Below are positions 37,472 through 48,846 of a stretch of 64,000 nt of DNA, piece after piece. Numbering within the stretch: position 1 is the stretch's first letter; the number at the start of each line of letters is the position of its first letter. Made by a program: the position numbers and the translations under genes. Source of the DNA: Timema cristinae (taxonomy: Eukaryota; Arthropoda; Insecta; Phasmatodea; Timematidae); NCBI GenBank assembly GCA_039000515.1, contig JBCFYV010009882.1, positions 52,122,816-52,186,815 on the forward strand, in the 5' to 3' direction. The notes beneath the pieces are model-generated. The model did not search any database, was not told the DNA's origin, and saw only the letters and a program-made list of their open reading frames with translations.

Positions 37472-39843
37472 CAGAGATTCCCAACCAGTGTGCCACAAAA
37501 TTTCCTAAGGATTAATTTAATACCTGGTTGTATAGAAATAGAAAAAAATCACATGAAAATTCTCCACTAAGATAGTATTTTAATACCAACTTCAATATAT
37601 CTAGCTAGTTTTTCTGCCCGACTTTATGGTTTTTGTAATTACAGACTTAAGACTATGAATTGCAGGCGTCAGCCCACTATCAATTAATTTATGTATGGAG
37701 GTTTTCATTAGTAGTGCTGAGCAAAGACGTTCTCGGCGCTCACACCGCTTGCTTGACAGTGTTGTTGAGAGGGTGGCCGGTAGCTGGTGAACTTTGAGGG
37801 TGAGATGTCAGTTCTGAAGGACCAAGTAGTATTGGGTGGCTTGCTTATCACACCACTAAAAAGTGAATGAAAACCTGTATGGCCTCTCAAGGTCAAGTTT
37901 CACCACTTGTCAGCCACCCGCTACACTTGCCATCCCTGCTAGTCACAGTTGCTTTGTTTATCTGCATCACCATAAACAGCATTTTATTTTTGCTTGTTAA
38001 AATTTGTGATTATTTACTAACCATGGATAAGTTTTTGGTTAAGAAGCTGAGAACTGAAGTAAACATCAGTGATGTTGAACTTTTCACTAGTGTAAGTTCT
38101 TCCAGTAATGTTAATGTAAATATTAAAGTGAACACTATGAAACCAAGTGTAAGTTAGGGACAAGAGAACAAATCATCTCATGAAAAATCTACCACTAGTT
38201 CCAGTGTTAAGGAAATATAAAAATATAAATATAAATATAAAATATAAAAGCTATTAAGCTTTCGGTTCCACTTGGAATGAAGATTGTGACCGACCAGTTC
38301 CCATCTGTATTTTTTGTGGTGAACGCCTGATCAATGAAGCAATGATTCCAAGCAAAATGAAGTGGCATCTAAACACCAAACATCCCGGTGAGTCCCAAAA
38401 ACCATCTGCATATTTTGGACATATTTTAAAATCCCAATACGATTTAGTAACTAAAATGCAAAAAAGAGTTTAAGTTTCATATAATGAACTTGAGGCATCA
38501 TTCAAAGTTTCTGAGTTGATAGCCAAAAAAATGAAATCACATGTTATTGGCGAAAATTTAATCGGGCCAGCTTGTCAGATCATTGTTGAAACCATGCTTG
38601 GAAAAGAAGCTAATGAGAAAATTTCGAAAGTGCCTCTGTCCAATATTACGATAAGCTAACGTATTGCTGAAATGTCTGAGGACAACACTCAAAATGTTGT
38701 TGAAAAAATTTAAAGTAAATAGGCAAGTTGCTCTGCAATTAGATAAGAGCACCAATAGACAACAATGCTCAGTTGCTTGGATTTGGTCGCTTTGTTGATG
38801 AGACAAGTATTATTGAACAATTTTTATTTTGCTTGGAACTGAAGACTACAACGATTGGAATTGAAATGTTTGAAATTGTTCATACTTAGCAGATTCAGAT
38901 TTATAATGGTGTGATTGCTGTGCCCTATGTACAGACAGAGCACTATCTATGTTGGGAAAATATAAAGGGTTTGTTTCCAGAGCCCAGAATTAAAATTCAT
39001 CAATGATAGTTACAAACTGTTTGCTTCATAGGAAATTATTGGTAGCCAAGACAGTTGGAGAAGAGTTATCTAAAGTCCTCGAAGACACTGTTAAGATGGT
39101 GAATTTTGTAAAATCTCGTCCTTAAAGGTTAGGATGATCTAAACCTGTCCATGCATAAAAGCCAATATGATATACTTACCTCAACAAACAAAATCAAAGA
39201 ATTCCAGATTAAACTCTATTCTTTGAAGTATTCCGTTTCAAAGGGGGATCTATCAAACTTCACTACACTGCACAATATGACTTCAGGAAAAGAAGCTGAA
39301 GAACTGATAAAATACGAGTTGGATCTGTCTGCAGCAGAAAGATACAAACTCATTGAGATGTCCTGTGATTTCACTTTGAGAGTGAAGCCAATTGAATGCA
39401 TGGATTCTTTCTGGCTAAGCATGACAGAACAATACCCATCAATATAAAAAAAAGCTATCACATTATTACTACCTTTCTCAATATCATACTTATGTTAGCA
39501 GGCCTTCTTCATTAAATAACACAAAATTATATAACAGGATTCCTCATTCTAACATTGAAGCTGAGCTATGAGTTGAATTTTCATACATTCGACCCAGGAT
39601 TGGCAAGATTAGTTTGAAACATCAATATCAATAATTGCATTAAATGTACAAATTTACTATACCAGATTTATTTAAAATGTCTGATTTTTATTGTCAGATA
39701 GACACAAATCATTTTAATTTTCATCTAAATTTAATAGAAAAATGTATTATACATAATAAGATACATGTATGTATCAAAGTGTGTCAAAAAAATATTGTCT
39801 TCAACCAAGTGTGCCCTGAAGGGAAAAAGGTTGGGAATTCCTG
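37472..39843 (+). mobile_element. hAT DNA transposon, complete ends, dead
   Basis: It is flanked by a perfect 8-bp duplication CTTTAAAG (37464-37471 and 39844-39851), the hAT signature. The left end is CAGAGATTCCCAACC, and the reverse complement of the right end is CAGGAATTCCCAACC. These are typical ends of ZBED-type hAT elements. The length is 2.37 kb. It lies in the last ST7 intron. Confidence 0.93.
38023..39600 (+). pseudogene. hAT transposase pseudogene (ZBED/Charlie-like)
   Basis: It starts MDKFLVKKLRTEVNISDVEL. A BED-type zinc finger follows near 38300-38370 (ICIFCGERL, then WHLNTKH). Later come helical-domain segments such as ECMDSFWLSMTEQYPSI (up to 39447) and a decayed C-terminal dimerisation region with RPSSLNNTKLYN near 39500. 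At least a dozen stops or shifts are visible (for example near 38157, 38472, 38660 and 38713). In the live family this enzyme cuts and pastes the element. Here it cannot be produced. Confidence 0.85.
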
Positions 39844-40390
39844 CTTTAAAGGTTTGTTGTAAATTAACAGTATGACTAGTGTGTGTCTCTAGAGAAGTTT
39901 TTGAGATTTTAAAACTGCCATTATCTGGCTTAGCCATGCTCATGAGTATTGAGATTTAATAATTAAATAACAATAACTATTAGGCTCTTTTCACACCACT
40001 ACAGAAGTGTCAGACACAAGTGTTTGTGGTGAACATTGGTGGGACACCGGTGCCTGATACTTTTTTTTGCCAACAAATTTGATAACATTTTGGTTCTTAT
40101 TTAAAATTGCCCTGAGCATGGCAGCTCCATAAAATATGATTTTAATTTTTGCACAAAATCCAATCGGCTACACATTTTATATTCTAGCGGTAATTTTAAT
40201 AAGACAACAATATTATTTAATACAGATTTTCAAAAATGAGTGAACTTCAAACAACCTGTATGTAAGAAAATAATTATTTTAGTGTTTAAAAGTTTTGATA
40301 AATTAGCCCTATTATTTTTGTGATGTGTGTTTGTATTGCTTGAACAACAGCCAAGGTTTAGGATACAATTTATGAATACAATTGGTAAAC

Positions 40391-40495
40391 AACATCATTA
40401 TCATTAATTATTATTATATTATCATTGTTATCACTATCATTATTATTATATTATCATTATCATCATTAACAATTATTATTATTATTTATTATTTT
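40391..40495. repeat. ATT/ATC low-complexity tract
   Basis: Degenerate ATTATT and ATCATT repeats directly precede the left arm of the palindrome. Confidence 0.8.
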
Positions 40496-40496
40496 T

Positions 40497-41168
40497 ATTT
40501 TATAATAAAGGAAATTGATAAAACTAAATAAAAAGGAAAAATAAACTACTAAGAATAAATTTGATGAAGAAAGCCCACCTAGGGAAAGAGGAAAACTGTG
40601 GGAAGAATCCAATGCACTAAGGTGACATTTTCTTCCTTTTTTCTGTCTTCTATAGTATAAGTAGTCACACACACATTTTAACACAAATAAAATAATATTT
40701 CGGCATTGTTTCCTTTATATTTGCCTTTAAAAATGATAAAGGCATCAATGCCGAAATATTATTTTATTTGTGTTAAAATGTGTGTGTGATTACTTCTACT
40801 ATAGAAGACAGAAGAAAGGAATAAGATGTCACCATTGTGGATTGGATTCTTTACACATTTTCCCTCTTTCCCTAGGTGGGCTTTCTTCATCAAATTACAG
40901 GGTGACCTGGTGGTCTAGGGGTAAGGTGTGTGACTTCTGTGCTGGCGGCCGGGGTTCAATCCTCGGTTCCGGCACAGATTTATCTGATTATCAAACCCTT
41001 CCTTCACCTCTGACAAGACATCTTGTGAATGTGGGGAATGCCAGGCCTCCACCGTAGTTCGGATTCCACGTTAAACTGTGTAGGTCCTTCATTTTCATCT
41101 CACAATCACCCTACCATTACACATTAGTGTAAGTGCGTATAACCCGAACGGGTAGTAAGACGCGGTGC

Positions 41169-41202
<34 letters not shown>

Positions 41203-41273
41203 TCATCAAATTTATTCTTAGTAGTTCATTTTTCCTTTTTCTTTCATTTTATCAATTTCCTTTATTATAAAAT
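40497..41273. mobile_element. Foldback palindrome interrupted by SINE1
   Basis: The left arm 40497-40708 (212 bp) is an imperfect reverse complement of the right arm 40746-41273 after removal of the SINE1 and one target-duplication copy, which also leaves 212 bp. The loop is about 37 bp and contains a small hairpin tgcctttaaa…aaaggca. Both arms yield the same spurious ORF start (MLKCVCDY). It has no coding function and is a MITE-like foldback element. Confidence 0.9.
40897..41201 (+). mobile_element. SINE1 in the palindrome's right arm
   Basis: It is flanked by an 11-bp duplication TTCATCAAATT (40886-40896 and 41202-41212). It is full-length with gtgacctggtggtctagg at 40902, box B gttcaatcctcgg and a long TAA tail. 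The reading frame across it is a repeat by-product. Confidence 0.93.
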
Positions 41274-41340
41274 TATCTAGCCATTGGGCCACCTCATTTT
41301 TAAACTTACTATTTTTATTATTTATTAATATTATTATAGA

Positions 41341-42823
41341 TGGGGCCACTCAAATCTTCGAATCCTCGAATCCACTGAATCCTGACAAGTACCCAAGATT
41401 CGAGGATTCGATGTTTTACTGAATTTGATGATCGAATCTTTCACCTCATAAACAAAGCATAATATTTTGAATTCAAAAATTACTTAGTTAGGCCTACTTG
41501 AAAAGCACAACTTAATCCGTAATATTTATTTTGTTAGACAAAAGATATAAACATGAATAAAATCTTTTTAAAAAAAATTGTTAGTTGTGGAAAATTCCAA
41601 CTGTTTGGGAAATTTGGACTCGACCGTTTCGGCACATGCTCACTTCCAAGACTTTCACCTCACAAACAATCTTGTAAATATTTTAATGAACACATTAAAA
41701 CTTTTCAAAAACTGAAAATCAAAACTAGAATTACAAATAAACTCAAAATAAATAAACAAATTAAGTTTTTTTAACAGAAATAAGAACACATTACGGATGA
41801 TACAAAGTCAGCCGCCATTACACACGATATAAAGTCAGCCACCATGACGTATATTATGTTTACTCGCCTGAGTGATGATTAAAATAAAGATACTGTTAAT
41901 TCTTACTACCCAACTGGTTTTAATTATCTACAACTATGTAAAAGAACCCCAATTTATTGCATATGATCCTTAAGTTAGACATTTTGTTGGGTTTTATGAA
42001 AAATAAATACTGTCAACAGTCAGACAGCGATAAAACTGTTTATTTATCCTTACCGGACTACGTATCGTATATCATTTGTTTGTTTAAAATTGATTCAGGT
42101 AATCTGATCACTTAGTAAGCGCTCTCAAGTTTTAAGAATCAAATAACGACTTGCTAATCCATTATTTATTTTTAAATTGATTTTAACTTATTTTTTATAA
42201 TTTATTTAAATACGTTATTGAAGTAATTGTAGAAATATTCAAACGTAGTCCTGCTTTATAAAATGGGAATATATATATATATATATATAAAAAAAGAAAA
42301 TAATAATAAAACATACTTAGACATTATTGAGTTCACTATTTCCAATGTATGTTTAGTTGTTAAGCATGTTGTTTTAGTCTTTATTAAAAATATTTGTTTG
42401 TATTAGTATTTTTGCTATCTTAATACAATAAAATATCCTTTAATGATGATTAAAGTTGATCATAGGATAACTAGGCCTGATCTGTTTATTTCACATGTTT
42501 TTTTAGAAACCTAACACATTCTAACAACACTTAAAAATAACTATAAGACACTCAAATTTTGATTGATTTGATTTTCAAACAATAATATGAGTCTAGATTG
42601 TTTAATTTGGCTGGATTTTAACCTGTATTTTGCGAGGGGTTGTTGAGGTTGATTAAAATTGAAAGCATGATTGAAATAAATCTTAATTCACAGTTTAGGC
42701 CTATATTGTGTAATGTAGGTGGTTTTGTAAATCATTAAAATTTATGACAATTTGCTAGGATTTGGATTTGAGATTCAAGATTCGGATTCGAGAACTAGTG
42801 GATTCGAGCATTCTCAAATTATC
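41341..42823. mobile_element. TIR element with subterminal TTCGA repeats
   Basis: The left end has cttcgaatcctcgaatccac and agattcgaggattcga. The right end has the inverted set (gattcggattcgagaac, agtggattcgag). Clustered short subterminal repeats in inverted orientation are typical of hAT and related transposons. The interior is AT-rich with no transposase. The exact ends and duplication are unresolved. Confidence 0.5.
42267..42290. repeat. AT dinucleotide repeat
   Basis: Eleven or so AT units, a simple microsatellite. Confidence 0.85.
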
Positions 42824-42872
42824 ATCATCATCAGCAGCAGCATCATTGTTGTTGTTGTTATTATTATTATTA
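42821..42872. repeat. Mixed ATC/AGC/GTT/ATT trinucleotide tract
   Basis: Consecutive short runs of CAT, CAG, TTG and TTA units. Confidence 0.85.
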
Positions 42873-43484
42873 GGGGTTCATATATACATTAGATATTATT
42901 ACATTATTTCTTTCGCTTTTAATACAAATAAAGGTATATAGCATTTTTTACTTAACTATTTTGTTTTTCTCATCCTTTCTTTTTTCATTAAAATTAGCTA
43001 CAAACTTTATCAGAAGCTCATGCATGGCTAGAAGTATTAACACAGGTGTGTGCTAGACTTCTCATTAAAAATAACTGACTTCTTTATGCTAGTTGGCAGA
43101 ACTACAAACAAGTGTTTGACACTAGTGTCCCAGTGTGAATGCTCCAATTTTAACTAATATATTTTAATTGGTGTGGTGTCTCACCCATGTGTTGGAGGTT
43201 GAACACTATCAAGACACTTTGTCCAGGCCACACTACATTGTCCCAGTGTGAGAAAATCAATTCAAACTAATGTATTTTAAAACCAGACACTTTTGTCCAT
43301 TATGAAAAGGACCTTATACTCTGGTTCAAATCCCATTGATTTAGTATAATCTGCAAATGCTCAGCGTAAACTAACATTTATTAGATTTTTATGAAACTTG
43401 ATGTACACATAAAATAATAAGTTACTTGCTTAGGACTTCATATAAAAATATTGATTTTTTTTCCTTTGCCATCCCCACTTTTCT

Positions 43485-43716
43485 ACCTAGGTCACAGACA
43501 AGTAAGAAACAGACTCTCAACCTTACGGGGGTTTCGCTGCGCTCCTTTTGCCAGCTTGAGTCTTTCAACACTGGGCTTCGCTTGTGTCACTGCTGGGTGA
43601 TGATAGGACTAACCAGAGCGATCCTAGTGTTGAAGAACTCAATCTTCCAAAAGGAGCGCAACCATTTTAACCTGGAGGTTGGGTGTCTGGGTATATTATT
43701 TGTCTGTGACCTAGGT
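43485..43716. mobile_element. Palindromic MITE, 232 bp
   Basis: The ends acctaggtcacagacaagta and ttatttgtctgtgacctagg are inverted repeats. Pairing continues inward, with gcgctccttttg…cttgag…cttcaacact against its reverse complement near 43618-43665, leaving a central loop. Most of the element can fold on itself. It is GC-richer than its flanks. The + strand ORF across it has no coding meaning. Confidence 0.75.
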
Positions 43717-45117
43717 CCTCTAAAATAAAAAAAGATATTTTATTACCTTTCAACCAAACTTTGTTAAGAACCATAAATCGTCAATAATGGAATATATGTT
43801 TGCTCTTATAGGATATTTCAATCATGTTAAAGGTTATTAGATACAATCATTATTTTTTAAACTGTTATTTCACACCATTTTAACAAAACTCAACATATAC
43901 ATATTCCTTTTATGCATACCTATTTATGAAGAGTCTATGTACATTTGGTAACACTGAAAAGTAGCATTCTTCCCTTGACAGATTACACTTAATCCTATCA
44001 TATTATCTGTGTCATAGTAAATACAAGCAAGATAAGCTTGTTACCTTTCACTATAAACAGAATGTACGCTCCTTTTATCCTGAAATACACTATGGCTTTA
44101 TCATATAAGCTATACCATAGTTTAATAATGCAAGGTAAGCTTACTACCGTACATGGTAAATGAAGGGTGCATGCAATAACTTTTGACTTGGTTAAAGGCA
44201 GGCCTGCAAAAATTTGGTCGCTTATCAATGGTGGCCATAAATTTCTCTTGATGAGTTACTTTCTGTTGTCTTATTTTAAATAAATATTAATTGATTGCCT
44301 TTTGAAGCATATTAGTTAGCCGATTTCTAAACACACAAAGTATTCTTTTGAATACACTGAAATATAAAAGTGTGTGATTATTTAGTAAGTCTTTTTAGAA
44401 TAGAGGATTCACATTTTATGGAAATTAAAAGCTTGTGCTCGGTGTAATCAAAGTTTTAAATGTTAATACAACAAATTACATTTAAGTAATATCATAATTG
44501 GCAAATTATAAAATAAATTTTTCATTTAAAATATAGACATCTTGGTTTCTTATTTAAGCTGACAACCATTTAATAAACTTTCTGGCTACCATTTTTTTTT
44601 TTCTTCTGTAGCTATTTTAAGTTGGCACATTTTGAAAACATTGACTATTCTATTTCAACAAAACTTTGTATGCACATACACAAAATGGAAAAGACACTGA
44701 AGGGAGTGATATTTACAAATATTGGACAAATTTGTATAATGAGACACCACATTGAAGACAAATAAAGAAAAAAATATTTTGTGAAAAAGTTTTTGAAAAT
44801 AACATGACATAATATGGAGCTAAGCTTGAGCATATCGCAGTAAAAGCTTTGGGTGAAGTCCTTGAAGTCAAATATAAGAAGAAGAAAAGATTGGTACTAA
44901 AATAAAATTTACTATTAGTGGCTCTATTTTTGATGATGTTATTGTCAACTAATGATGTAACTGTCAAAATGAAGTGCCTTGCTTCTGTAAAACATATGGT
45001 ACCAAATGAAGTCAAAGCATGTCAAAAAAACAAGTTTTTTACTTTACAAAGAAATAATATCTCTTTGAAAAAAAATATTATCACTCTTACCAAGGGCAAG
45101 TTCAATTAAATATATAA

Positions 45118-45366
45118 CTCGCTTCTGTGGTTTAATTGTCTAAGTAAGGTGTCACACTCTCAATATTCTGAACTCCCGGTGATAGAGAGATTGAGGTTTG
45201 AATCCCAGTTAGATATACTGAGGCTGGTTTTTCTTAAATGGTTTTCAACTCTGCCCCCCTCACCCCCCCTTTTCCCATGCAAATGCTGGTGCATTACCTC
45301 TAAACCGACCTTCCTAATTCATAAATATGCATACAACCAGAATGAGTAGTAAGACATGGTGCTAAA
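45118..45366 (+). mobile_element. Diverged SINE2-like copy
   Basis: It starts ctcgcttctgtggtttaatt and has box B gaggtttgaatcccagtt. A C-rich insertion expands the 'ctccctcc' body. The tail is gagtagtaagacatggtgct. Confidence 0.6.
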
Positions 45367-45659
45367 ATAAATTACAACTTAAAAGATGTCTTCTTGACAA
45401 AAAAAAAAGTTTGTTATACATGAAAATTAAAAGGGATGACAACTTCTAGAGAATGAAATGGATTTTAAGCTGTCATTCTTACATGGACAGGTAGTTTCCA
45501 GAGCTATTTGATTCCAGACATAAGTGAGGCATGCTGAAGAGAGACAGTTTCACAGGCACCAGTCCTTTCAATCTTTTCCTTTGGTTGAAAATGACCAGGT
45601 GATTGTTAAAAAAAAATTTTTTTACATAGATTAAGAACATACATTCCTTTCTTTGGTTG

Positions 45660-46545
45660 GTTCACTTATAGTGAGTATTATTACTTCCCTTCATTGGATT
45701 GTTTGCATATAAAGATCATAAATTAACTTTATTTAATTGAAGACACATAGTGAGCATTAGGCACCTTAGTTGGGTGGTAAAGTAGAGTCTCAGAAACTCG
45801 ACACTCGATAACTCAACATTCTGTATAACTCGACAGGAGCACATGCACACAATTTTTGGCGCCAATCATCAAAGATCATCACAATCCAAGGTCATTCGAC
45901 TGACCTCTCTGTTTGTTTGTGTAACTCGAATGGAACAATCGTGCTGTGGTGTTTTTACAAGTGCTGTGTTTGTTAGTTTTCCAATTCAATAACCTGTTAT
46001 TCGAATCAATACAATATTATATTTACAGTTCTGTACTGGATTTCTGTATATTACAAGTATGTTATACACCATTATATTAACATATAATATATTGTACTTT
46101 ATGTATATTACTGTTACTGTACCTATAATATTCGATATTGTACTGTGATTCAGCCTTGTTTAGTAAACATAACATAATAAACATTCATCTTATGCAAGTT
46201 CATTCGTAAAACTCTACATTTCAATAAATCGACACCATATCAGTCCACATTAGGTCGAATTTCCGACAGACTACTGTACATATACATAGTGAACACTACT
46301 TTTCTTCATAGGGTTGTACTTATATGATCATTACTTCCCTTAATTGAGCGCTATATATAGTGAACACTACCTAGTTTCATTGGGCAGTAGACATATAGTT
46401 AACAACATTCTTTAATTGAGTTGTACACATATAGTGAACATTACTTCCCTTAATTGAGTGGTACATAAATAGTGAACATTACTTCCCTTAATTGAGTGGT
46501 ACATATATAGTGAAAATTACTTCACTTGATTTAGTGATATACATC
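45660..46545 (+). repeat. Minisatellite, ~57-bp units, split by a MITE
   Basis: Units carry acatatagtgaacattactt and cccttaattgagtggt. Copies occur at 45660-45779 and 46277-46545. Removing the pogo-like MITE and one TA restores a continuous unit. Confidence 0.8.
45780..46276. mobile_element. pogo/Tigger-like MITE, 497 bp
   Basis: TA stands on both sides (45778-45779 and 46277-46278). The left end AAGTAGAGTCTCAGAAACTCGA pairs imperfectly with the reverse complement of the right end, CAGTAGTCTGTCGGAAATTCGA. Several internal actcgac motifs resemble pogo-type ends. It is non-coding and sits in a minisatellite whose other units show the empty target. Confidence 0.75.
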
Positions 46546-47589
46546 TAATGATAGACATAATAATTTAAATTAAGTTATTTCGCTTGCTGTAACACAAAGT
46601 GAATGTTAATTTTCCCCACAAAAATTAAATACTCTTGTTACATAGCTGATGTAATAGCTAAATGTGCACACACTTATTAGTTATTGCTGTACACTTTTAT
46701 TTGTTTTGAGTAATTTTAAAAAGATTGAAAGTGAAATTTACATGTAATCATGAAATGAATTATAATCGAAGAAGAGCCTACATAATCTTGCATAACTATT
46801 TTGTTTATGACTCCCTGAAAATCCTTGTTTAGTTGTCACATCTACCTACGGGCAACCTCCTGTCTAATCACTGACAAACTGTGAACTTGTTGTTAAATAC
46901 GGTTTTCACCATACTAACTATAAATCTAAATACTATACCGCTATTAGGTGTCTAACTCCACCATTTACCTGTAAAATTTAAAAGATAGTTTATATGAAAC
47001 TGTTACCTATATATGATCTGTTTCTGTTTTTTAACAAACTCAAGGGGGCCATCAATGCTTGGAATTGTCATTGTAGTGGTGCTACATTTGTTTTTTCATT
47101 GTGTTATACTAAAATTTGTCAAAACCAGGATTCAAGCAATGTTCTCTCAGAGGTAATAGTTTCGGAAGTGATAAGTATATCATTACCTGTAACCCAAAAT
47201 TCAAACAACCATGACCATGGCTATAAATAGTGTATCGTCATCTGAAGAGAAACCCTCTTCAAATTGTCCCCAAAAAAGCTTTAGTTGAATAACAATTGTT
47301 TAGGGATATAATACGTTAGTGTGAATCTACATTTATTCTTCTACACTATTTGTGCCATAGTTGTTTTTATTTCAATAGATTTTCCCTTCTATAAATACTT
47401 ATATAATATTTCTCAATGTAATATATGAATTGCCTTGACTGACCTAGGTTTTATCTCTATACACTATTATACACTATAACAAATACTTTAATTCCTAATA
47501 GCAATTACATACTATACTGATACAATCATAGCTGCTTCAAGTTCGAGAAGATTAAGTCTTCCAGTCAATATAAATCTATATTATATTGG

Positions 47590-47735
47590 TTTCAATATTT
47601 GATGGTAATGTTAGAGGAAATGTGTTTACATTTGGATGAATGTAAACGTGATAATCCATTTAGGAAAAAATACTTAAAAACATTCTATCAGGATTCAAAC
47701 CTTAACCTCCTTGTCACTGTCAACCTGACAAGACA
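47590..47735 (-). mobile_element. Old SINE2-like fragment
   Basis: The minus strand shows a box B-like ggtttgaatcctg and a body with conserved spacing. It is decayed. A short AGACA tandem run follows. Confidence 0.35.
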
Positions 47736-47889
47736 AGACAAGACAAGACTTATTGATCCCTTCGTTGCCATGCTCATCATTTCAGTTCATTGCTTATTCA
47801 AAAGAAAATGATAAATAAGGTGCCTGGGAATGAAGATTAATAGATAAAAGATTTTCAAACAAAAAAATACTCCAACATATATGCTATGA

Positions 47890-48120
47890 ACCTGATTCAG
47901 TGGCCACATGGTCTAAGGTGTCACTCTCGCAATAGAGTGGACTGCTGATGATGAACATTGAGATTAAATCCTGGTCAGGTGTACTGAGGGTGGTTTCTCC
48001 TAAATGGTTTTCTACTCTCCCTTCACACTTTTGCGGGTACACCTTCCTCATCCCTAACACATTAGTGTGATTAGTATATATATGTATAACCTGGACAGGT
48101 TGTAAAACAGGTGCTTAAAA
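47890..48120 (+). mobile_element. Diverged SINE2-like copy
   Basis: It starts cctgattcagtggccacatg and has box B-like gagattaaatcctgg, then ctctcccttcacacttttgc. The tail ends ggacaggttgtaaaacagg. Confidence 0.6.
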
Positions 48121-48846
48121 AAAAGGCTGAGCGCTTCCATAAGCTTTGGACTATCCTTAGAAATGGACAGAAAAATAATGCTTATAGTTTTTTTAATGTT
48201 TCACCGATCTCTTCCAGAGTCATGTTCTCCAAGTATTTATTTACTTCTACTTTAAATGTTTTGAAGTCAATCCAGGGACGTTAACTTATTGTTTAAAGGT
48301 CATCATTATTACATTAAAACATCACTCTCTTACAAAACATAGCCAATACTCTGAGAATAATACCAGATTCAATTCATCATCTTTAATGAATTCACAACAT
48401 TACAACTATCTTTCATCTAATTAAAAGATAATATTTACTTACATCCTCCAATGAGCATGTGTGTCACACTTGTGATTTGGCAAGGTCCTGGGGCACCTTA
48501 ATATCTTAAACACAGCCTATAGGACCAAATCACAATGTTGGCCTCTTCTGGCAATGCAGGCTTGTGGGAAACATAGGATTCAATCACTAACACATTGATT
48601 GTGATTTTCAACTGCTTTCCTTCATTGCGGATTTTACTACTTTCCAAACTCTCCCCGTACTGCACACATCATTCTCCTTGAGATGAGTCCCAGGCTGAGC
48701 TAGCCTTGCGTGCTCCACATATCTTACTAGTCTGCTTTTCCCAGTATGAGACCAAGAATCAAAACGTCTACCTCCAAGCTACACTGCTCCGAGGCATTCC
48801 TACTTTGAGAGCCCACCCACTACAGACAGGCACTGTGCCGAGCTAA

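Larger units (their letters stand above)
36375..37512 (+). repeat. Segment duplicated at 62864-64000
   Basis: By eye this matches 62864-64000 with a constant offset of 26489 and one single-base deletion (a C lost in …actaaacctaag… near 37400). It includes an ST7 exon, a SINE2-like copy and the first 41 bases of the hAT element. Confidence 0.93.
39983..43313. mobile_element. Candidate PIF/Harbinger-like non-autonomous element, host of nested insertions
   Basis: The left end GGCTCTTTTCACACC follows TTA (39980-39982). The right end, whose reverse complement is GGTCCTTTTCATAAT, precedes TTA (43314-43316). A 3-bp TWA duplication and GG-starting ends are typical of Harbinger. Related internal motifs (acaagtgttt, ccagtgtgaa) occur near both ends in inverted orientation. 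The inside holds a foldback element with SINE1 and a TIR element. No transposase ORF remains. Confidence 0.45.
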
